From Planctomycetota bacterium (GTDB taxonomy: Bacteria > Planctomycetota > UBA1135), in assembly GCA_024229395.1 (NCBI GenBank), contig JAAESM010000004.1:62001-126000 (forward strand): a stretch of DNA of 64,000 nucleotides. Reading direction: 5' to 3'. The notes under the pieces are model-generated. The model did not search any database. It saw only the letters and a list, made by a program, of their open reading frames with translations, and had not been told where the DNA came from. Below, in pieces: positions 1-8,566 of this stretch (position 1 is its first letter; every line of letters starts with the position of its first letter). A program made the position numbers and the translations under genes.

Positions 1-657
1 AGTCACAAAAGCGCCTTCGCCATCCTTGCCGACCTTCATTTCGACTGCCGATTGCAGTGCCGCAAGATCATGCGAAGCCTTGAAGGCATGGTTGCGCCCC
101 CGACGTCCACCAGCGCGGAACTCCTCGGGCATATGGCAATCAATGCAACCGGTGCCCTTCAGTTCCGCTGGTGCTGCGCGCCATTGTTCGACGGTCTTGT
201 GTTGGTTGTGACAAGCGGCACAATGTTCGACCGACTCCATGCGCTCGGAGAACCGTGGTTGGCAAGGGGCATCGCTCTTGGCATTCGGATTCATGCTGCC
301 AACACCACCATCTGGGTGCGAGTGGCAGCTCAGGCAATCCACGCCAAGGCCGCGTTCACTCTGCCGTGCCAGTACACGCTCACCAGGCTTGAAGGACAGC
401 ACTGGGCGTGGAGCGTGACAAGCTAGGCATTCCTGGTTGGCGAAGTCATTCGACAAACGTCGCACCTCAGGGTTCTCGAAAGCGAACTGGTGATGCGATT
501 CTTGCCATTCCGCCGCTACATCAGCATGACAAGCGAAACATTGCGTAGACGAGACCAAGCGCAGTGGGGCCTCGTTGCTGGGAGGCATCAACACCATCAC
601 CAAAGCGATCACACCGCCTAAGGCTAGCAACCCAGAGAAAATGCCCTTTACTGACAT
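1..657 (-). CDS. Multiheme c-type cytochrome, C-terminus cut by window edge
   Basis: The reading frame is open from an ATG at 657 to the left edge, giving 219 residues with no stop, so the gene is partial. Residues about 5-25 form one hydrophobic segment (uncleaved anchor or signal peptide). Five heme-binding CXXCH motifs follow: CFACH (40-44), CLACH (77-81), CLSCH (108-112), CAACH (146-150) and CIDCH (171-175), plus extra His residues (e.g. ESHH) that may be distal heme ligands. The first heme region resembles the cytochrome c554/c-prime family, which carries electrons outside the cytoplasmic membrane. The start lies 10 nt inside the end of the upstream ABC ATPase gene, so it is probably translationally coupled and is the last known gene of the importer operon. 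Exact electron partner is unknown. Confidence 0.88.
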   Translation of the reverse strand, partial: MSVKGIFSGLLALGGVIALVMVLMPPSNEAPLRLVSSTQCFACHADVAAEWQESHHQFAFENPEVRRLSNDFANQECLACHAPRPVLSFKPGERVLARQSERGLGVDCLSCHSHPDGGVGSMNPNAKSDAPCQPRFSERMESVEHCAACHNQHKTVEQWRAAPAELKGTGCIDCHMPEEFRAGGRRGRNHAFKASHDLAALQSAVEMKVGKDGEGAFVT

Positions 658-1310
658 TGCAACACTCCATCGCTCAAGTTCATTTGCGTGCCGTTGAGGC
701 GTGCGGCTTCTTCTGGATCATGGGTGACCAGTAAGACGGCAGCCGAGCTGCGTTCGAGTACTTGCTCGAGTAGATCAAAGCCGCTGTGACGGGCTTGTGG
801 GTCCAGGCTGGCGAACGGTTCATCAAGCAGCAATAACTTGGGTTCCAATGCCAAGGCGCGTGCGAAGGCAAGGCGTCGGGCTTCGCCACCAGAAAGTTTG
901 GCTGGCTTGCGTTTGATCAAGTTCTGTAAGCCAAGAGCAGTCAGGGTTTCCACGGCGACTTGTTGCACATTCGGAAGGCCGGCAGCCTTGCGGGCGTCGG
1001 TCACGTTCTGCAACACGGTGCGCGTTGGCCACAGACCTAGGTCCTGGAACACCAACTGCACATTGCGTTGCCAGGGTTGCAGCAAACTCTTGCAGTCAAC
1101 CGTGGCATCTTGACCGTTCAGGACGACCTTGCCCGAATCGGGAAGGTCAAGGCCGGCGATGATGCGCAACAGGGTGGTCTTGCCGGTGCCGCTTGGGCCT
1201 TGGATCGACACCCGTTGGCCGGCCTCAAGTTCAAAGCTGATCTTGTCCAAGACCTTGCGTTCGGCAAAGGACTTGCTGATCTGGGAAACTGCAAGTTGTG
1301 GGGAAGTCAT
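648..1310 (-). CDS. ABC transporter ATPase, iron/thiamine-type importer
   Basis: A 220-residue ABC ATPase. Walker A GPSGTGKT is at about 38-45, signature LSGGE at 139-143, Walker B LLLLDEP at 159-165 and the H-loop VTHD at 195-198. It hydrolyses ATP to drive the adjacent permease. It is shorter than FbpC/PotA-type ATPases (about 350 residues) because it lacks a C-terminal TOBE regulatory domain, as in ThiQ. The ATG at 1310 is chosen because it overlaps the permease stop as TAATG; an upstream in-frame start at 1337 would extend into the permease. The substrate is inferred from the binding protein. Confidence 0.9.
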   Translation of the reverse strand: MTSPQLAVSQISKSFAERKVLDKISFELEAGQRVSIQGPSGTGKTTLLRIIAGLDLPDSGKVVLNGQDATVDCKSLLQPWQRNVQLVFQDLGLWPTRTVLQNVTDARKAAGLPNVQQVAVETLTALGLQNLIKRKPAKLSGGEARRLAFARALALEPKLLLLDEPFASLDPQARHSGFDLLEQVLERSSAAVLLVTHDPEEAARLNGTQMNLSDGVLQCQ

Positions 1311-2875
1311 TAGTCTTTGAATCGAATGCTTTGCCACCAGGCGTGGAACATCACTGGCAGGAACAACAAGGCAACGAGGATGATCCCATAAGCGGCGACG
1401 AAGTTGTCACGCGCGAAGTGTAGGGCGTTGTAGTAGCGCACCGCGGCCGAGGAGTTGGCGGCTGGTAACAGGATCGCGAAATCCAATTCGCGTGCGCCGA
1501 AGGCAATGACCAGGCCTGCGGCTAACCACAAGGCCGAAGTGTGTCCGCCCAAGCGGTAGCGGAATAGGCGTTGCAAATAGCTGCAGCCAGCCAGCTCGGC
1601 GGTTTCCTCTTGGGCGTCGGGCACGCGGCTCATGATGTCGAGCAGGATGAACACAGCGATCGGCAAGAAGCGACCGGCAATCAACAAGGCCGGCAGGAAT
1701 AAGCTGGAATAGAACTGGTCCAACCACGGTTGGTTGAACATCAGAATCGAGCCGAAGCCAAGCGCCACGGAAGGTACCAATAGCGGCAGGCATAACAGGA
1801 TCACCAACAAGGAGCGCCAGCGGTTGCGGCAATGCAGGATTAAGTGCGCCCATAGAGGTGCCAGTAGCAAGCACAACGCACCGGCCAAACCGGCGAACTG
1901 CATGGTGCGCACCAGGCTGCTGCGGCCGTCGGTAATACCCTGTTGGAAGGCAGCACGGCTTACGTCGGACCAGGTTCGTTCGCTGAGTGGACCCTGCTTG
2001 CCGGTCTCGAAGAAGATCTGTGCGATGGGTGCGATCAGGAGTACTGCCAACAAGGCCAATAGCAACAGAGGCAAGATGGCTTGCGCAGCACCTTTGGCAT
2101 TGGTGGGGCAGGCGTGACGTCCCAGCCCTGATTCGTAACCGAGTTGGCTCTTCAGCAGGCGTGCATTGCCCAACAGGACCAAGAGTCCAATCAAGACCAG
2201 TGGCAAACTTGCCGTGGCGCCAGCAGTGAAATCGGCGTTGCGAGAATGGCCGAAGATCTCGGCGGCGTAGACATGGAAGAGATCGCCGACGGTTGCGAAG
2301 TAATCAGGGACGGCAAAATCACCAGCCGCGAACAGGAAGGCGAAGCCACCGCCAATCAAGGCAGGCAGCAGGGATATGCGCAACATGGACAGAATCGCAA
2401 AACGTGGCGAGATCAACATGGCGCTTTCAAACGATGCAGCGGATTGTTTGCCCAAGCTGCGCGCGACCAACAATGCAGGCAACGGTGCATAACAAACACC
2501 GAAGGTGAAGATTGTGGCGCTGATTCCGGTCATGCCAGTCAGACCGAACCAAGCTTGAGCCACCATCAAAGGTGGCATCAGCAAAGGCAGTGGCATCAGC
2601 AAACGAAACAAGCCCGCGCCGGGGAACCTCCAACGCGTGCACAGCATGGCGTAGGGCCAACCGATCGCGATGGCGAGCAAAGCCGACAGCGTGGAGATCC
2701 AAGTGGAGCGCCACAGCAAGCCGCTGGTGCGGGCGTCGAGCATGGTGCTCAAACGATCAAAACGGATCAATGGTTCCAGGAGTGGTAATAGCGGAATCCA
2801 CGCCGCCACAAAAGTGACCACGATTGCCAGGCTCCACCAAGGGCGAGCGCTGCGCGCACCCAATACCAGGCTCAC
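1310..2875 (-). CDS. ABC transporter permease, fused two-half iron(III)-type
   Basis: A 521-residue polytopic protein with roughly twelve hydrophobic segments, arranged as two homologous inner-membrane-component halves (about 1-260 and 265-521). This fused architecture is characteristic of FbpB/ThiP-type permeases, where one polypeptide makes the entire channel. It overlaps the binding-protein stop by 4 nt (ATGA at 2872-2875) and the ATPase start by 1 nt, so all three components are translationally coupled. Transport of Fe(III) rather than thiamine is inferred from the binding protein; not certain. Confidence 0.88.
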   Translation of the reverse strand: MSLVLGARSARPWWSLAIVVTFVAAWIPLLPLLEPLIRFDRLSTMLDARTSGLLWRSTWISTLSALLAIAIGWPYAMLCTRWRFPGAGLFRLLMPLPLLMPPLMVAQAWFGLTGMTGISATIFTFGVCYAPLPALLVARSLGKQSAASFESAMLISPRFAILSMLRISLLPALIGGGFAFLFAAGDFAVPDYFATVGDLFHVYAAEIFGHSRNADFTAGATASLPLVLIGLLVLLGNARLLKSQLGYESGLGRHACPTNAKGAAQAILPLLLLALLAVLLIAPIAQIFFETGKQGPLSERTWSDVSRAAFQQGITDGRSSLVRTMQFAGLAGALCLLLAPLWAHLILHCRNRWRSLLVILLCLPLLVPSVALGFGSILMFNQPWLDQFYSSLFLPALLIAGRFLPIAVFILLDIMSRVPDAQEETAELAGCSYLQRLFRYRLGGHTSALWLAAGLVIAFGARELDFAILLPAANSSAAVRYYNALHFARDNFVAAYGIILVALLFLPVMFHAWWQSIRFKD

Positions 2876-3894
2876 TTGACGAAGGCCTCTTGGAAGGCGG
2901 TGGCGCGGTCAGAGATGGCGCCGGCAACGGCAGCCCAATCGACATCCATCACTTGGTAATCGGTGCCCGGAACTGCAACGCCTTCGGGCATGGCAACACC
3001 CTCATGCAGCGGAATCTGTTGTGACACGCTAAAGGCAAGGCGGCGTTCGACTTCGACCGACAAAACGTAATCGACGAACTGCTTGGCGGCACCCTGATTC
3101 TTACCGCTGTTCAAAATGCTGATGCTATTCGGAATCAACATGGCGCCGAGACTGCCGTCACCTTGTTCAAGATAACGCACAGCGACGGGGTTGCCGGCAG
3201 CGATGGCCTTGGCGGCGTCGTCGGTGTCGGTGAAGCACCACAAGAAATCACCATTGCAAGTGCGGCGCATCACATCGGCGTTGCCGGACCCGAAAGACAG
3301 GCCAGCCTTCTCGGCTTGCTCAAACCAATCGAGCATTTGCTGGTTGCCGCGAATCAGGGATAGGGCAGTGGCATTGGTCAAGGTGGTGCCGGTTAGTGGT
3401 TGGGCCATGGCGCCGCCAGCGGCATAAGCTGGATCCAAGAAATCATCGAGCTTGTTCGGCACCGGGCCTTTACGGTCGGTGCGGTAAAGAATCACGCGTG
3501 CACGCGCGGCGAAACCAGTCCAATGGCCTTCAGGGTCAATGAAAGAAGCTGGGATGCCTTGTGCGGATGGACTCTTATAGGCGCTGGTCAGTCCTTCATT
3601 TTTCAGACGCAAAGTGTGGGCGATCTCATTATTCCAGTAGACGTCGGCGCGCGGGTTGTTTTTGGCCTCCGTGATGATGCGGTTGACCAAGCCCACAGTC
3701 TTGTTACGTTCCACATCAAACTGAGTTTCGATCTTCAAACCGGTACGCTGCTCGAAGTCATTGAGGATTCCTTCGGAAAGATCCTGGTCGAGCGAGCAAT
3801 AAACCACTAAATCGGCGCTGCTGGAGGAGCCAGTGGAATCGCTGCATGACAGGGCAAAAAGGCAGGTGAGGAGGGCGGCGAGGGCGTTTCGCAT
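2872..3894 (-). CDS. Extracellular solute-binding lipoprotein, iron(III)-type family 1
   Basis: A 340-residue periplasmic binding protein. The N-terminus is a lipoprotein signal (MRNALAALLTCLFALSC, acylated Cys about 17) followed by a Ser-rich linker. The mature region begins with LVVYCSLDQDLSEGILNDF and continues with features of the FbpA/FutA/AfuA family: a pattern of two lobes, DVYWNNE, and GFAARARVILY. The family binds ferric iron or chelates and delivers them to the permease. It is the first gene of the importer operon, divergent from the aminotransferase operon. Other family-1 ligands (phosphonates, thiamine) cannot be excluded. Confidence 0.85.
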   Translation of the reverse strand: MRNALAALLTCLFALSCSDSTGSSSSADLVVYCSLDQDLSEGILNDFEQRTGLKIETQFDVERNKTVGLVNRIITEAKNNPRADVYWNNEIAHTLRLKNEGLTSAYKSPSAQGIPASFIDPEGHWTGFAARARVILYRTDRKGPVPNKLDDFLDPAYAAGGAMAQPLTGTTLTNATALSLIRGNQQMLDWFEQAEKAGLSFGSGNADVMRRTCNGDFLWCFTDTDDAAKAIAAGNPVAVRYLEQGDGSLGAMLIPNSISILNSGKNQGAAKQFVDYVLSVEVERRLAFSVSQQIPLHEGVAMPEGVAVPGTDYQVMDVDWAAVAGAISDRATAFQEAFVK

Positions 3895-3929
3895 CGGTGC
3901 GAATGTAGCAAGCCCCGTGCCGACGTAAT

Positions 3930-3968
3930 TCCGCCCCTAAAAGTGGGCGGATGTTCCCGCTTGGGAAC
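3930..3968. other. Two adjacent perfect hairpins in a divergent intergenic region
   Basis: Two short inverted repeats sit side by side between the importer operon and the aminotransferase operon. Hairpin one: TCCGCCC (3930-3936) pairs with GGGCGGA (3945-3951) around an 8-nt loop. Hairpin two: GTTCCC (3953-3958) pairs with GGGAAC (3963-3968) around GCTT. They may be operator half-sites or 5' leader structure for either transcript. No known regulator site was recognised. Confidence 0.4.
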
Positions 3969-3971
3969 CAC

Positions 3972-3998
3972 TTGCGACGGCCATGGCAGGTCTAGAAT
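3972..3998 (+). promoter_or_regulatory. Candidate sigma-70 promoter for the aminotransferase-mcsB operon
   Basis: TTGCGA (3972-3977) and TAGAAT (3993-3998) are separated by 15 nt, slightly short of the optimum. A start near 4005 would give a leader of about 20 nt before the GTG at 4025. The same TAGAAT hexamer occurs upstream of pepN, purL and the atp operon, suggesting it is the local -10 form. Confidence 0.35.
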
Positions 3999-4024
3999 GG
4001 TGGCATCTTTCTGACCCTTGACCC

Positions 4025-5224
4025 GTGTCCCAGATGCCAACCACCCTCCCCGAATTGAAGCTAGCCACCCGCATGGGTCGGCTCGGAACCGAAACTGCTT
4101 TTGAAGTCCTCGCCAAAGCCAAAGCGCTAGAGGCCCAAGGCAAGAGCATTATCCACCTTGAGATCGGTGAACCGGATTTCGACACGCCCAAGAACATCGT
4201 CGAAGCCGGCGTGGATGCGCTGCGTGGCGGTTGGACGCACTACGGTCCTGCCAACGGTCAGCCCGAAGCCCGCGAAGTGGTCGCCAACTATGTGGCCAAG
4301 AGCCGCGGCATTGATGTCCACCCCGATGAAGTGACCATCGTTCCTGGCGGCAAGCCCACCATGTTCTACGCCATGCTCGCTTTGATCGAGAAAGGTGATG
4401 AGGTCATCTATCCGAACCCTGGTTTTCCGATCTACGAATCGATGATCAACTTCTCGGGTGGTACGGCAGTGGCCTGTCCGATCCGCGAGTCGAACGCATT
4501 CGCTTTGGATCCAGATGATGTGATCTCGCGCCTGACTCCGCGCACCAAGATGGTGATCCTTAACTCGCCAGCCAACCCAACCGGTGGAGTCACGCCGAAG
4601 GAGTCGCTGGAGAAGGTGCTTGAAGCCCTGAAGGATCGCCCTGACATCTGGATCCTTTCCGACGAGATCTACAGCCGCATGCTCTACGATGGAGAAGAGC
4701 ACTTCACGCCTTTGGTCGATCCTGAGATTCGCGATCGCGTGATTCTGCTGGATGGTTGGTCGAAGACTTATGCCATGACTGGTTGGCGCATGGGCTTCGG
4801 CGTGATGCGCCCTGACCTGGCTGCCATGTTCACCAAGTTGATGGTCAACTCCAACTCCTGCACCGCATCGTTCTCGCAGCGCGCAGGCATGGAAGCACTG
4901 GCTGGCGATCAGTCGGCAGTGGATGAAATGCTGGTGCAGTTCGACGCACGTCGTAAGCACATCGTCAAGTTGGTCAACGACATCCCTGGCATGACTTGCC
5001 ACCTTCCTGTCGGCGCCTTCTACGTGTTCCCAAACATCAAAGAGACCGGTCTCACTTCCGCCGAGCTGCAAGACAAGATCCTCTATGAGGGTGGCGTTTC
5101 CTGCTTGGCAGGCACCTCTTTCGGTGCCGAAGGCGAAGGCTACATTCGCTTCAGCTACGCCAACTCGATTGAGAACATCGAGGAAGGCATGCGCCGCGTC
5201 CGCAAGGTGATCGAGAGCCTGTAA
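4025..5224 (+). CDS. Class I/II PLP-dependent aminotransferase
   Basis: A 399-residue fold-type I aminotransferase. The N-terminal substrate region, the NSPANPTGG motif (Asn that contacts PLP), DEIY (Asp to the pyridine nitrogen) and SKTYAMTGWRMGF, with the PLP lysine near residue 247, are all visible. These define the aspartate/alanine/aromatic aminotransferase group that moves amino groups between amino acids and 2-oxoacids in the cytoplasm. Precise substrate is not readable. The start is GTG at 4025; an ATG three codons later (4034) is an alternative. It is the first gene of a tight operon: its TAA overlaps the next ATG by one base. Confidence 0.88.
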   Translation: MSQMPTTLPELKLATRMGRLGTETAFEVLAKAKALEAQGKSIIHLEIGEPDFDTPKNIVEAGVDALRGGWTHYGPANGQPEAREVVANYVAKSRGIDVHPDEVTIVPGGKPTMFYAMLALIEKGDEVIYPNPGFPIYESMINFSGGTAVACPIRESNAFALDPDDVISRLTPRTKMVILNSPANPTGGVTPKESLEKVLEALKDRPDIWILSDEIYSRMLYDGEEHFTPLVDPEIRDRVILLDGWSKTYAMTGWRMGFGVMRPDLAAMFTKLMVNSNSCTASFSQRAGMEALAGDQSAVDEMLVQFDARRKHIVKLVNDIPGMTCHLPVGAFYVFPNIKETGLTSAELQDKILYEGGVSCLAGTSFGAEGEGYIRFSYANSIENIEEGMRRVRKVIESL

Positions 5225-6264
5225 TGGAACGTCAGCCTGCGGACTTCCGCTCCGACACCGTCACTCAGCCTACGCCTCGCATGCTCGAGGCCATGGTTAG
5301 CGCCAAGGTTGGCGACGACGTACTCGGCGATGACCCGACTGTGGCCGAGCTGGAGCGGTGCTTTGCAGACTTGTTCGGCAAAGAGGCTGCCTTGTTCATG
5401 CCTTCGGGCACCATGGCCAATCAGACCGCAGTGGCTGCCCATACGGTTCCCGGTGAAGAAATCATCGTCGATGCCGGTGCGCACATCTTCCAATTCGAAG
5501 GTGGCGGCCTGAGTCGTGTTGCCGGCGTGCATCTGCGCACCTTGGATACCGAGAACGGCCAGTTCTCCTTCGGTTCCTTGGCGCGTTCGATCCGTCCGAT
5601 CAGTGAACATATGCCGCGCACTGGCATGATCTGCACCGAGCAGAGTCACTTGTTCTCAGGCGGAACCATCGTGCCGATCGATTACCTCGAAGAGGTCTAC
5701 GGTCTTGCCCATCACCATGGTCTGGTGGTGCACATGGATGGCGCACGTTTGTTCAACGCGCAAGCGGAGACCGGCGTCGACTTCGCCGATTACGGCAAGT
5801 TCTGCGATTCCCTGATGATCTCGCTGTCGAAAGGCCTCAGTTGCCCAGTCGGATCGATCTTGATGGGAGATGGCAGCTTCATCGAGCGTTCGCGTCGGAT
5901 TCGTAAATGGCTTGGTGGCGGTATGCGTCAAGCGGGTTACCTCGCTGCATGTGGTCTTGTCGCCTTGGATGAGACCGCACCGATGCTGGCCGAAGACAAC
6001 GCGCGCTGCCGACGTCTTGGCGGCGCCATTCTCGGGATCAATGGAGTGCGCATGGCGCAGACCACCATCGACACCAACATCTTATTCCTCGAGATCACCG
6101 CACCCGGCTTGGATGCACCGATGGTCGAGGCCGCTCTCGCTGACGAAGGCATCTTGACCTTGGCTCTTGGCGAGCGCCTACTCCGTTTCGTGACACACCG
6201 TCACATCACCGACGCCGACTTGGATCGCGCAGTCAGCGCACTTCAGTCTGTTCTGAAAGCTTAA
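5224..6264 (+). CDS. ltaE: Low-specificity L-threonine aldolase
   Basis: A 346-residue PLP enzyme of the beta-eliminating lyase/threonine aldolase family, cleaving L-threonine or allo-threonine to glycine and acetaldehyde. Diagnostic segments are FRSDTVTQPT at the N-terminus, GDDVLGDDPTV, MPSGTMANQTA, HMDGARLFNA and SLSKGLSCPVGS with the PLP lysine near residue 203. The ATG overlaps the stop of the aminotransferase gene (TAATG) and the next gene starts 2 nt after its stop, so it is mid-operon. With the aminotransferase and arginase it points to amino-acid breakdown. Confidence 0.92.
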   Translation: MERQPADFRSDTVTQPTPRMLEAMVSAKVGDDVLGDDPTVAELERCFADLFGKEAALFMPSGTMANQTAVAAHTVPGEEIIVDAGAHIFQFEGGGLSRVAGVHLRTLDTENGQFSFGSLARSIRPISEHMPRTGMICTEQSHLFSGGTIVPIDYLEEVYGLAHHHGLVVHMDGARLFNAQAETGVDFADYGKFCDSLMISLSKGLSCPVGSILMGDGSFIERSRRIRKWLGGGMRQAGYLAACGLVALDETAPMLAEDNARCRRLGGAILGINGVRMAQTTIDTNILFLEITAPGLDAPMVEAALADEGILTLALGERLLRFVTHRHITDADLDRAVSALQSVLKA

Positions 6265-6266
6265 TC

Positions 6267-7628
6267 ATGTCTGTTTTTAAAGCCTACGACATCCGTGGTA
6301 CCTACCCTGATCAAATCGATGCAGCGCTCGCACGCCGCATCGGTCGTGCCTTTGCCGATTTCCATGGCAAGGGTCCGTTGGTGATGGGCCGCGATATGCG
6401 CACCATGGCTCCTGAGATCCACGATGCCGTGATTGAAGGCATTATGGATGGGGGACTCGACGTCATCGACATCGGCCTTGCTTCCACGCCGCAGGCTTAC
6501 TTCGCCATTGGCCATCTCAAGGCTGCAGGGGGCATGAACGTGACGGCAAGCCATAACTCCAAGGAGTACATCGGCTTCAAGTTGTGTGCTGAAGAGGCCA
6601 AGCCGATCTCTGCCGATAACGGCATCAAGGAAATTGAAGTGCTGGCCACCACCGGCGACGCACCGGAACCGGTGGCCAATCGCGGCAGCCGTTCGCATGT
6701 CGATACCTTGGCCGACTACGCCAAGCATGTTGCGCAATGGGCTGACCTGGCGCGTGATGTGAACATCGTTTCCGATGCCGCTAACGGCATGGCTGCGCAT
6801 AGCTTCCCAGCTGTGTTGAAGGAGGTGCCACAGATCAAGCACAGTGGTCTCTTTTACGAGCTTGACGGCACTTTCCCGAACCACGAAGCCAACCCGCTGA
6901 AGCTCAGCACCTTGGTGGACCTGCAAGCCTATGTCGTAGAGCAAGGCGCCGAACTGGGCGCTGCTTTCGACGGCGATTCTGACCGTTGCTGCTTCGTCGA
7001 TGACAAAGGCCGCGCAATCGGTAACGACATCGTCACCGCTTTGGTCGCGCGCGAAGTGCTCAAGGGCGAAGACGGTGCCGCCATCGTCTATGACCTGCGT
7101 AGCTCGTGGATCCTGCCGCAGACCATCCTGGCTAGTGGCGGTCGTCCTGAACGTGAGCGCGTTGGCCACAGTTTCTTGAAGGCCAAGATGCGCGACAACG
7201 ATGCACCCTTCGGTGGCGAGTTGTCTGGGCATTACTACTTCCGTGATAACTGGTATGCCGACAACTCCGAGATCATCCTGTTGGCCGTGCTGAACTTAGT
7301 GTCACGCAGCGACAAGCCATTCAGTGAGATGGTCGATGAGCTGATGGTCTACCACAGCACCGGCGAGGTCAACTTCCGCATCGAAGATAAGCGCGGTGCC
7401 ATGGATAAGCTCAAGGAGATCTTCCACGACGCAAGCAACATCGATGAGCTCGATGGCGTGACCATCTCCTATGGTGAAGTCACTACTCCTGGTTGGTGGT
7501 GGGTAAACGTGCGTGCTTCGAACACCGAACCACTTCTGCGCATGAACATCGAGGCCGACGACAAGGCCAAGATGGAGGAGATGACCAAGCGCGTGATTGA
7601 AATCCTTGGCGTAGAACCTATAGCCTAA
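6267..7628 (+). CDS. manB: Phosphomannomutase/phosphoglucomutase
   Basis: A 453-residue alpha-D-phosphohexomutase. It opens with FKAYDIRG, has the phosphoserine loop TASHNSKEY (Ser near 95), the Mg-binding loop DGDSDR (near 235), the sugar-specificity loop GGELSGHYYF and the phosphate-binding RASNTEP near the C-terminus. It interconverts hexose 1- and 6-phosphates, feeding GDP-mannose or polysaccharide synthesis. It lies 2 nt after ltaE and 2 nt before the arginase gene, an unexpected carbohydrate enzyme within an amino-acid operon. Confidence 0.92.
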   Translation: MSVFKAYDIRGTYPDQIDAALARRIGRAFADFHGKGPLVMGRDMRTMAPEIHDAVIEGIMDGGLDVIDIGLASTPQAYFAIGHLKAAGGMNVTASHNSKEYIGFKLCAEEAKPISADNGIKEIEVLATTGDAPEPVANRGSRSHVDTLADYAKHVAQWADLARDVNIVSDAANGMAAHSFPAVLKEVPQIKHSGLFYELDGTFPNHEANPLKLSTLVDLQAYVVEQGAELGAAFDGDSDRCCFVDDKGRAIGNDIVTALVAREVLKGEDGAAIVYDLRSSWILPQTILASGGRPERERVGHSFLKAKMRDNDAPFGGELSGHYYFRDNWYADNSEIILLAVLNLVSRSDKPFSEMVDELMVYHSTGEVNFRIEDKRGAMDKLKEIFHDASNIDELDGVTISYGEVTTPGWWWVNVRASNTEPLLRMNIEADDKAKMEEMTKRVIEILGVEPIA

Positions 7629-7630
7629 GC

Positions 7631-8566
7631 ATGACTAGCTTCAAAGAGCGGCCCGTTCGTATCGTCGGCGTGCCTATGGACCTCGGCGCAAGTCGCCGCG
7701 GCACGGATTTGGGTCCCGGCGCTTTACGCGTTGCCGGCGTCCGCAAGTGCCTGAAAGACATTGGTTTCGATGTCCAACGCGATGAAGACGTGCATGTTCC
7801 AGCCATGGAAACACGGGCATCCTTTGGCGATCCACACGCGCGTTTCCTCGATGAAATTCTGCAGGTCTGCGAAGACCTTGCCGCGGTCGTGAAGCGAGCC
7901 CTGGATGAAGGCGCAACACCTTTGGTCTTCGGCGGCGACCATTCGATTGGCATGGGCACTGTGGCTGGCGTCGCCGGTCATTACCGCGCCAAGAAGGAAA
8001 AGATTGGCTTGATCTGGTTTGATGCGCATGGCGATATGAACGTGCCCACCAGTTCCCCGAGTGGCAACATTCACGGCATGCCTTTGGCTCATATCATCGG
8101 CAACTTGGATGGCGTCGATGATGCACTGGCCAACATAGCGGGTTTCCGCAACAAGGTCGGCGTGGAGAACGTAGCCCTGGTTGGTTTGCGCGACATCGAT
8201 CCTGAAGAGGCACGCATTATTCGTGAATCCGGAGTCCATACTTGGACCATGCGCGATATCGATGAAAAGGGCATGCCACGCGTCGCCAAAGAGGTCCTGG
8301 AAGTCGTCAATGATGGCACTTCCGGTTTCCACCTCAGTTTTGATGTCGATGGCCTTGATCCATCGGTCGTCGCTGGTGTCGGTACGCCGGTTCCTGGTGG
8401 AGTTGGTTTCCGTGAAGCGCATCTGATGCTCGAGATCATGGCCGATTCCGGTTTGATGACTTCGATGGAAGTTACCGAGCTGAACCCGCTGTTAGATAAT
8501 CGCAACGCTGGGGCCAAGAACATGCTGCACCTAATCACCAGCGCCTTCGGCAAGTCGATCCTGTAA
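7631..8566 (+). CDS. rocF: Arginase
   Basis: A 311-residue ureohydrolase with the family's Mn-binding motifs: FGGDHS (about 100), WFDAHGDMN (about 130) and SFDVDGLDPS (about 238). N-terminal GASRRGTDLGPGALR is typical of arginases rather than agmatinases, as is the absence of an N-terminal extension. It converts L-arginine to ornithine and urea. It is two bases after the phosphohexomutase gene and its TAA overlaps the next ATG (TAATG), so it is coupled directly to an arginine kinase homologue. Formiminoglutamase is a less likely alternative. Confidence 0.92.
   Translation: MTSFKERPVRIVGVPMDLGASRRGTDLGPGALRVAGVRKCLKDIGFDVQRDEDVHVPAMETRASFGDPHARFLDEILQVCEDLAAVVKRALDEGATPLVFGGDHSIGMGTVAGVAGHYRAKKEKIGLIWFDAHGDMNVPTSSPSGNIHGMPLAHIIGNLDGVDDALANIAGFRNKVGVENVALVGLRDIDPEEARIIRESGVHTWTMRDIDEKGMPRVAKEVLEVVNDGTSGFHLSFDVDGLDPSVVAGVGTPVPGGVGFREAHLMLEIMADSGLMTSMEVTELNPLLDNRNAGAKNMLHLITSAFGKSIL

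Noticed and set aside
2144-2788. Plus-strand frame of 214 codons over the permease gene
   Set aside because: It is Gln/Arg-rich with no motif and overlaps a clearly recognised ABC permease on the other strand.
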